Assembly (NCBI GenBank): GCA_964017185.1
Contig: OZ024880.1
Coordinates: forward strand, 42,684,329 to 42,748,328
Direction: 5' to 3'
Length of the DNA: 64,000 nucleotides
Origin: Rugalucina vietnamica
Lineage: Eukaryota; Mollusca; Bivalvia; Lucinida; Lucinidae
The position numbers were made by a program, and so were the translations under genes. Positions within the stretch are counted from its first letter, which is position 1; every line of letters begins with the position of its first letter. A model generated the notes under the pieces. The model worked only from the letters and a program-made list of their open reading frames with translations, was not told the DNA's origin and did no database searches. Shown here piece after piece: positions 57,137 to 64,000 of the stretch.

Positions 57137-58199
57137 GTGAGAGCCATGTTTTGTCTTTGACGTCAAGTTTGATCATGTGACGTCGCGTGACACGATGTTG
57201 TTCTTGGAACTATGAGCCGCATTTCAATTCTATAGATTCATTAAGACTTTGCACCAGAAAATGTAAATCTATACCGGTTTTGTTTAAAAGTCAAAAGTTA
57301 TGCTATCTTTGCGCAAAGTACTAGTTTAAGGAATAGGAGCATAAACTTAATACACGCACCGTATATGAAAGCTTTACGGAAGCTGAACATTTTGCAGCAA
57401 ATGTCATGAAAATCAATGTTATATGGTTTTAAATATTTTTGTGGCTTGATTCCAAAACGAGGCTGTGAGGGTATGACGTCACCCACAATAATAAAATCAC
57501 AAATATCAGCCAATTCCATGCAAATGTTAGCGAATGAGCTGACAAAATACTTTCCTATCAAGCATTGAAACATTTCTGTTCACTTTTTAAGTGTCAAAAG
57601 TTAGTCAAGTGGTGTAAATAAGTATTTTTCAATTTTGGTCATGTGACTTGCTTAACAAAATGGCGGCGGCCATAGATCACCATTGTAAAATTCAAAAATG
57701 GCCATAACTACAAAATCACTTGACCGATTTTAATAAAAATGTTTGCAAAATCTCTCCGATCATTTTATTCTTCAATGATTTCGAATTTTTGTGAGCATAT
57801 TCCTTTAAAAGGGGGTTCAACATTTAATTTGGCATGGCTACGACAAAACTTTCTGTTGAAACTGATTGTCTACGTATAGTTCCGGGACGATCATAGTAGA
57901 CTTTCGTCACAGATTTACCATTATAAATATGAATCACACGCCTGTTCCTATTGGTCAAATTTTAGCGCATTGACATACACATATGAAATGCACATATTAA
58001 TATGTTTTACACCAGAAGGGAAACCATAAACTCTTCACGGAGTCTAAAGATAAAACTCATCATTTTTAATGTGTACCTTTCAGCGCCATTGTCGCCTTAT
58101 GACAGTTTCTGTTTTTGGTTTATCAAATGGTTTAATATCTTATAAATGTTATCGCAGACACTATGAGTTGTTTTCCAAATATAATGTTTTTACGTGAGG
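57137..58199. other. AT-rich sequence without recognised exons
   Basis: AAAATGGCGGCGGCCATAGA near 57,659 and CAAAATCACTTGACCGATTT near 57,710 echo the segment at 50,060-50,140, so part of it is a dispersed repeat. Confidence 0.45.
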
Positions 58200-58655
58200 G
58201 CCTTTCGGAACCAGAATTTTATGGTGTCTTGTTTTACAAAACTTATAGGAAGGAATAAGAAGGAATGATTTTTCTTTTCCTTTCAGAAAAATCATAATAC
58301 GTTACAGACGTATAGGTTATGCGACAGTCTGCATTCTTAGTTTTTAACCCAATCATCATGGATAACTATGCTGCCTTCTCTTTTAATTGCACACAGGTGG
58401 GTCGGTAGTCAGACTCTATGATGGCCCCGACATAAAGCGATTCATTTTAGTTGTTTGGGGCCGGAGATTATTGTCTGTTGCTTAGCCCACCGAGATTCAA
58501 CTGGTGTTTTTCTTTTGCTCCGGGTTCCAGTAAGTTATTCGACGCCAATGGATCTCCATCGTCGGGCAGCTTACTGAATCTGTTGACTCCTCGCTTTTGA
58601 TTTATCAGGATGGTTTTCATGATTTCTTCGTTTGTCCTTGATGATTCATTGACTG
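58200..58655 (-). repeat. ~450-bp inverted repeat, left copy
   Basis: Reverse complement of 62,340-62,805 (AAGCTGCCCGACGATGGAGA, CGGGGCCATCATAGAGTCTG and CGTCTGTAACGTRTTATGAT in both). Joined directly to the inverted LINE 3 5' half. Confidence 0.88.
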
Positions 58656-59491
58656 GTTAGAGTTTTCTTATTTACAAAAAGTTTGACCCAAACTGACTCT
58701 GAGTCATTGTCCAATTCTGTGAGGGGCATGTGTGGGATGTCCTTGTGCACAAGTAACATAACACCACCACCATTTAAGGTTCTATCTTTTCTGTACACGC
58801 TGTATGGAAAAGATTCCGGAAATAATTCAGGCGTTAATATGGATTTGTCAATTTTTGTCTCCTGAATCGCCACAATCTGCGATTGATGAAAATCAATGAA
58901 GGCCAATAACTCAAGCTTTTTGCCTCTTATACTGTTTATGTTGATACTAGAAAATTTCAGACCACTGATAAAACTGTTTTTGCTTGTCAATGTTTCAGTA
59001 GACTTGGTTTCATGACCTTTTGCAAGTAGGTCAAACCTATTTTCACTTTCCAAGTTAAACTGTTCATTGCGTTTCTCGCAATCTTCACATCTAACTGCTT
59101 TCTCGGCCGCCTTGCAATACTTCTTGCACGTGCGACAAGCCAAAATAATAAGAATCAACAAGTTTGTTCCCTTTGAAGGATTGAAACTGCGTAATCCTTC
59201 GGAGCCTCTACGGTTACCTATTTTTCTAATGCATGCAAAGCTCTGTGCGATTCCATCAACAAAGGTTTGGAGACCAACTTTGCAATCCGGGTTCGAGTCA
59301 AGTACATCTGATGTTTTTTCCACCTCAAGATACAGAGACCAAAGACAAAAAGTAAAGCCAAACTGTAGAGCAGCCGACAAGCCCCAGGGCGGAAACAACA
59401 AACCAGCTCTTTTCCACCCCAACAAGTTGACCGAAACACAGTTGGTTTTCCTGATCTCAAAGCCATGTAAGAGTCCTAAGAAGATGAACAA
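58646..59491 (-). pseudogene. LINE 3, inverted 5' half (zinc finger and endonuclease N-terminus)
   Basis: 281-codon frame. N-terminal hydrophobic stretch, a CRTCKKYC..KAVRCEDCEK zinc-finger-like segment, then the start of an AP-type endonuclease (FSSININSIRGKKLELLAFI, IVAIQETKID, GGGVMLLVHKDI). It breaks off after VWVKLFVNK and runs into the inverted repeat. The rest of the endonuclease is on the opposite strand from 59,510. Confidence 0.82.
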
Positions 59492-59509
59492 TCCTAAAAC
59501 GGAGTCTTA

Positions 59510-62030
59510 ATGCATGGTAATCGTACTGATAGCGGGTCGCGAAAACTAATGACAATCAGCAAACAATTCAGATTCTCAAGTCGACCACATGTCGATGGTC
59601 ATTTACCAGTATCGGAAAATGAAAATGACTTATTGAATTCCCTAGAAAAGTTTGACAATTTATTTAGAGAACAGCTTGACAAAATCAAAAATAGTAATAA
59701 AGGCAACAACCCCCCCTTGAATTCACGTTTTAGGTGATTTTAACTTTAGAGATATTGTATGGTCCGACAGACTCAATAGATATCATGAATGACCATGGTT
59801 TGGAACAATTAGTCAATTTCCCCACCAGAGAAAGAAATACTTTGGACTTAATTTTGACCTCTCTTCCTGGTCAGTTTGTAGACATTCATTTCCCGGATAA
59901 TCTCAGTGATCATGACATTGTTTCTGGAACATTGAAAATTGCTATCCCTCCTATAAAGAAACCTAGGAGAAAAGTGTATTGTTATCAGAAAGGTGATTAG
60001 GAATCTATGAGAGCAGAAACACTCAAATTTGCAAAGGAAAGATACTTCAACGGTTACTCAGATACTCGATCGGTCCTGAAAAATTTCAATCTCATTACAT
60101 CGTTTATTCAGGAATCGGCAGATAAACATATCACCTCAAAAACTAGTCGCTCAGTTTCCTCTGTCCCTTAGATAACACCTGAAATAAGAAGGTTGATTCG
60201 CAGAAAAAATGCAACTCATGCAAAAGCTAAAAAGAATGGTAGTGCAAAACTTAGATCTAAATTTGAATCTTTACGGAGAGAAATCAAATCTGATATCAGG
60301 AAGCAGCATGATCTTTACGTGAACAACTTGGTAGGAGATGTTAAGGCTACTCCTAAAGATTTAAACAGTCAGAAAAAAGATACCCAAGGTATTCCTCCGT
60401 TGAAAAACAGAAATGGAAGTGGAATTGCACAATCCGAATTTGAGAAGGCGGGAGAATTTAATGGTCAGTTCTCGGATGTTTTCACTAAAAATGAATACAA
60501 AAAGGTCCCTCTTATGGATAGATCTGCCCCGTTCATGCATGATATTATGGTAACAAAGGAAGGGGTGGCCAAACTTCTCAAAGGTCTTAACTCGTCTAAA
60601 GCCTTAGGGCCGGATGAGCTTCATCCCAGAGTCCTAAAGGAACTGGCTATGGAATTAGGTCCGGTACTCGCCCATCTCTTCCAGCAGTCAATTGATACAG
60701 GTGAAATTCCTAAAGAATGTTCTCTTGCTAATATTTGCCCCCTGTTTAAGAAGGGCCACAGGTCTCTTGCCCGCAATTACCACCCTGTTTCTTTGACATT
60801 TATTCCTTGTAAGCTTCTTGAGCATATTGTATGCTCAAATATTATGGCCCATCTTGATGAACTCTTGTCAGACGGGCAACACACATTTAAGAAATGACAT
60901 AGCTGTGAAACTCATTTGACTACAGTGATAAATGATTGGGCAAAAATCTTAGACAAAAAAGGCCAGGTTGACACTTTTATACTGGATTTTGAAAAAGCTT
61001 TCGATACTCCTCCCCATTAACTCATTACAAGCAAATTGTTTAGCTATGGAATAGGTGGAACAACACTTTTAAATAATTGGATAAATGCTTTCCTTTGTTT
61101 CAGACAGCAACGGGTAGTGGTAAATGGTATTAAATCGGATTGGGCTCCAGTTGTGTCGGGTGTCCCTCAGGGCACCGTTCTCGGCCCCTTGCTGTTTTCC
61201 TTGTATAAATGACATCTCAGCAGACATTGAGTCCGAAATAAGACTCTTTGCTGATGATTGTGTTTGCTATCGTGAGATCAAGAATGAAGAGGATACATTG
61301 AAACTGCAGAGAGACATTGACCGTTTAGGCAGTTGGGCTAGGAAATGGGGAATGAGATTTCAACCCAATGCAACATGATGCAGCTGACAAATAAATGGTC
61401 TAGTAAGATACAGGCTAACTACACCCTTGAGGGCGCAGTACTGGAAAACGTTGAAAGCATAAAATACCTGGCCGTGTAACTATCACAAATGATTTGAAAT
61501 GGAATACTCATATTTCCAATGTTTGTACACAGGCTAACAGAACTCTCGGATTCTTGAGGAGAAATTTATATTCTTGTCCCCCAGATGTGAAAGAAGCATC
61601 TTATAAAGGACTGGTGCGGCCGGTCTTGGAATATGGAAGCTCAGTTTGGGACCCTCACACTCATGGCCTCCAGGAAGAACTGGAAAAGGTCCAAAATCGT
61701 GCGGCAAGGTTTGTGACTAGAAACTATATTTTTGAAACTGGGAGCATGACTGGCATTTTAGGTCAACTAAAATGGGAAACTCTTAAGAAAAGGAGGAAGG
61801 ATAGTAGACTTATATTGCTTTACAAAGGTCTAAAGGGTAAAGCCAGAATACCCACAGATGACCTTATCCCAAAGAATAGGCGTTGTAGAAATCAACACTC
61901 TTTGGCTTTTCAGATACCTTCAGCTAGCAAAGAAGCGTACAAAAAGGTACAAGTAGGCAAAGATCAGGAAAAGGCGCAATCAGAAAAAGATTCCCACTCC
62001 AAAAACCGAGTTGGGAAAAAACCAAAGTAA
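59510..62030 (+). pseudogene. LINE 3, endonuclease C-terminus and reverse transcriptase, degraded
   Basis: Pieces in several frames: endonuclease remainder (GDFNFRDIVW near 59,740; ERNTLDLILTSLPGQFVD), linker (PEIRRLIRRKNATH), and RT with [44 protein letters not shown] and LFADDCVCY (near 61,250). Then come NRTLGFLRRN and LEYGSSVWDPH. Stops at 59,998, 60,168, 60,895 and 61,018 and frameshifts near 59,735, 61,205 and 61,470 make it non-functional. The active-site FADD is still intact. Confidence 0.88.
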
Positions 62031-62221
62031 CAATCAGGTACTTATACCATAAAAACATTTCGTAAGCCGAATGAGCAGCTATTTTCCCAATAGGTGGCCA
62101 CTCAGTTGCCTTAACTTAACTAAAAATATGAAAACATACATAAGGCGCCAACAGCACAAAATAATTTAAACACCAAGACATGAAACAAAAAGAACTACCA
62201 CAGAAGTATCGCCTTGGAACG
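61938..62221 (+). mobile_element. LINE 3, 3' terminal segment
   Basis: Last codons plus 3' UTR up to CAGAAGTATCG. The same block occurs at 729-1,004 and, inverted, around 63,200-63,500, so this is the family's mobile 3' end. Confidence 0.9.
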
Positions 62222-62340
62222 ATCAGTAACACAAAGTTACTGGCGGGTTTAAATCGATTTTACATGGCCATAACCTCACCCTCAGCTTCTGCAGTGGTTC
62301 ATAACATTTAGTTAATTCTTCGGTCCTCGTGGTGAATCTC
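62212..62340 (+). repeat. segment shared by two LINE 3 tails
   Basis: CGCCTTGGAACGATCAGTAA to GGTCCTCGTGGTGAATC recurs in reverse complement at 63,050-63,215. It is absent after the satellite copy, so it lies outside the minimal LINE end. Confidence 0.8.
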
Positions 62341-62805
62341 TAACTAGTCAACGAATCATCAAGAACAAACAAATAAATCATGATAAACATCCTGATGAAT
62401 AAAATACCAGGACTCACAGTTTCAGTAAGCTGCCCGACGATGGAGATCCCTGGGCGCCGAATAACTTACTAATTCCGGAGCAAAAGAAAAACATCAGTTG
62501 GACCCCGGTGGGCCAAGCAACAGACAAGAAGCTCCGGCCCCAACCAACTAAAATGAATAGCTTTAAGTCGGGGCCATCATAGAGTCTGACGCCCGACCCA
62601 CTGGCGTGCAATTAAAGAAGGCAGCATAGTTATCGACCGTGATTGGGTTAAAAACTAAGCATGCAGACTGTCGCATAACATTCAAGTTATAACCTATACG
62701 TCTGTAACGTGTTATGATTTTTCTAAACTGAAAAGAAAAATCATTACTTCCTATAAGTTTCTTAAATTTGTAAACCAAGTCACCATAAAATTCTGTTTCA
62801 AAAGT
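62340..62805 (+). repeat. ~450-bp inverted repeat, right copy
   Basis: Partner of 58,200-58,655, in opposite orientation. Confidence 0.88.
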
Positions 62806-62811
62806 AGTTTC

Positions 62812-62918
62812 TTTCGACAGACTATCAGGGACTGGAATGACCTCCCTGGTTCTTTTATCTCCTCTGCTGAAATGTCTGATGACTGTGTGTCCAAGTTCGC
62901 ATGTTCGCATTGGAAATA
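62812..62918 (+). pseudogene. LINE RT C-terminal fragment
   Basis: Encodes TIRDWNDLPGSFISSAEMSD followed by DCVSKFAS, the usual C-terminus of CR1-type RT proteins (RDWNDLP). Confidence 0.7.
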
Positions 62919-63012
62919 TGAGTAGATCTACTAGTATTCCATTTCAAATCATTTGTGGTAGCTACACCCAGGTATTATATGCTTTCAACGTTTTCCAGTA
63001 CAGTGCATCCAC
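62905..63012 (-). pseudogene. LINE 3 RT fragment
   Basis: The minus strand CTGGAAAACGTTGAAAGCAT and AAATGATTTGAAATGGAATA match 61,440-61,506, with a small TAGATCTACT insertion. Confidence 0.75.
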
Positions 63013-63049
63013 CCCCCCCACACCCCCCGGTGAAGTATTGTCAATGTGG

Positions 63050-63520
63050 CGTGTCACCAGTAAACCATTCAGATTCAGATTCACCACAAGGACCGAACAA
63101 CTAACTAAATGTTCTGAACCACTGCAGAAGATCAGGGGGATATTAGGCGCCTGTAAAACCGGTTTAAGCCCCCAAGTAATTTTTTATTACTGATCGTTCC
63201 AAGGCGATACTTCTGTTGTGGTTCTTATTGTTTTGTGTTTTGGAGTCGAGATTTTGTGCTGTATGGGCCGTATGTGCGTTTTCATATTTTAGTTAAGTTT
63301 GGGTAACTGAGTGGCCGCCTATTGAGGAATAGCTGCTCACTCGGCTTACGGTATGTTTTCTTGGTATACGTACCTAAATGTCATTTTGGTTTTTTCATAC
63401 CCCTCGGTTTGTGGAGTGGGAATTTCTCTCTGATTGCGCCATTTCCTGATTATTGCCTACTTTTACCTTTGAACATTTGGCCCCAGATTTTTCCCAATAC
63501 GATGGTGACTCCGCTCTCGT
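63050..63520 (-). mobile_element. LINE 3 3' end, inverted copy
   Basis: Reverse complement carries AAAGTAGGCAATAATCAGGA, ATTCCCACTCCACAAACCGA and AGAAGTATCGCCTTGGAACG in the order of 61,945-62,340. More diverged than the satellite copy. Confidence 0.82.
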
Positions 63521-63540
63521 TACTAAATATATAAAGTTAG

Positions 63541-63600
63541 ACATACAGGACGAAATGAAACAGCAACAGAAGTACCGCATTGGAACATACTGTAATAAAA
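63541..63600 (+). mobile_element. short LINE 3 tail-like fragment
   Basis: GAAATGAAACAGCAACAGAA and GTACCGCATTGGAACATACT resemble the end of the LINE 3 tail. Confidence 0.55.
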
Positions 63601-63846
63601 TGAAATCGTAAGTGAAAATAATATTCATCAATGATTCTCTTGAATAAAAATGTCAGTCGGCGATTAATCTCGTCAGTAAAAGCGTCATTTGTATTAATCT
63701 TAAATTCACATCAATTATGTACTAATTTGAGAATTAATTGTCTTTTTATTTGAAAATTATTTTGAATATAAAAATGTCAGATGGCGATAAATTTCGCCAA
63801 GAAAACTGACAATTAAAGGCGTTGTTCTCTGATAAACCCTTTTATT

Positions 63847-63865
63847 TTTTATTATTTTTTTTCCC

Positions 63866-63896
<31 letters not shown>

Positions 63897-63950
63897 CTTT
63901 TTCTTTTTCTTTTTTCTTTTTCTTTCTTTATTTTTTACTTTATTAGAGTA
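63847..63950. repeat. (TTTTC)n pyrimidine tract
   Basis: Irregular CTTTT/TTTTTC repeats near the right edge. Confidence 0.9.
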
Positions 63951-64000
63951 TTTAATATTTGAAAATTGTATTTTACGGACAGTTTTTACAAAATGTACAT

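Noticed and set aside
62414..62910. Minus-strand ORFs in the 450-bp inverted repeat, with some peptide similarity to the other copy
   Set aside because: Similarity follows from the DNA duplication; the other copy has stops in the frame, and no family is recognised.

Overview
This is AT-rich animal nuclear DNA, not bacterial DNA. Coding sequence is split into short exons with GT/AG boundaries and long introns. The intergenic and intronic space is packed with non-LTR retrotransposons, palindromic MITEs, tandem repeats and SINE-like pieces. Several dispersed families (the AGCTCACCTGAG element, the GAGCCGC hairpin MITE, a Helentron/pearl-like element with a ~180-bp array) look like those known from bivalve molluscs, so I infer a bivalve. 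That is recognition from memory; no search was run.

Four host gene models can be supported. (1) A secreted PNGase F-like protein with a protease-associated (PA) domain lies on the minus strand from 21,176 down to 3,438, in 12 exons whose splice phases all agree. (2) A ZP-domain protein lies on the minus strand from 40,462 down to 32,325, in seven phase-consistent exons with the 5' end missing; it has a ZP-C cysteine region, a basic cleavage-like site and a C-terminal hydrophobic tail. (3) A claudin/PMP22-type four-pass membrane protein lies on the plus strand in three exons (53,196-55,472). (4) The first two exons of an unidentified secreted protein lie on the plus strand (56,822-57,136).

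The most striking feature is in gene 1. A 5'-truncated but open LINE sits in sense and in frame inside its signal-peptide exon. This gives a 999-codon ORF that starts with the host secretion signal and continues as endonuclease plus reverse transcriptase. The rest of the host exon reappears after the LINE's TAGA tail. A second LINE (21,226-26,229), decayed and split by a 1.65-kb DNA element, abuts the same gene about 60 bp upstream of its ATG.

Layout: 1-2,717 is a 48-bp satellite interrupted by a LINE 3' fragment. 2.7-3.1 kb is the remnant of the foldback element that appears to have given rise to the satellite. 3.4-21.2 kb is the PNGase-like gene with MITE-filled introns. 21.2-26.2 kb is LINE 2. 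26.3-32.0 kb holds modular AGCTCACCTGAG elements. 32.3-40.5 kb is the ZP gene, whose large intron is mostly a ~5-kb element inserted in an LTR relic. 40.9-45.5 kb is a long-inverted-repeat element. 46-52.8 kb holds MITEs and a 519-bp LTR miniature (TRIM). 53-57 kb holds the claudin-like gene and the orphan secreted exons. 58.2-63.6 kb is a cluster of inverted and shuffled fragments of a third LINE family, whose 3' end is also the piece lodged in the satellite at 0.7-1.0 kb.
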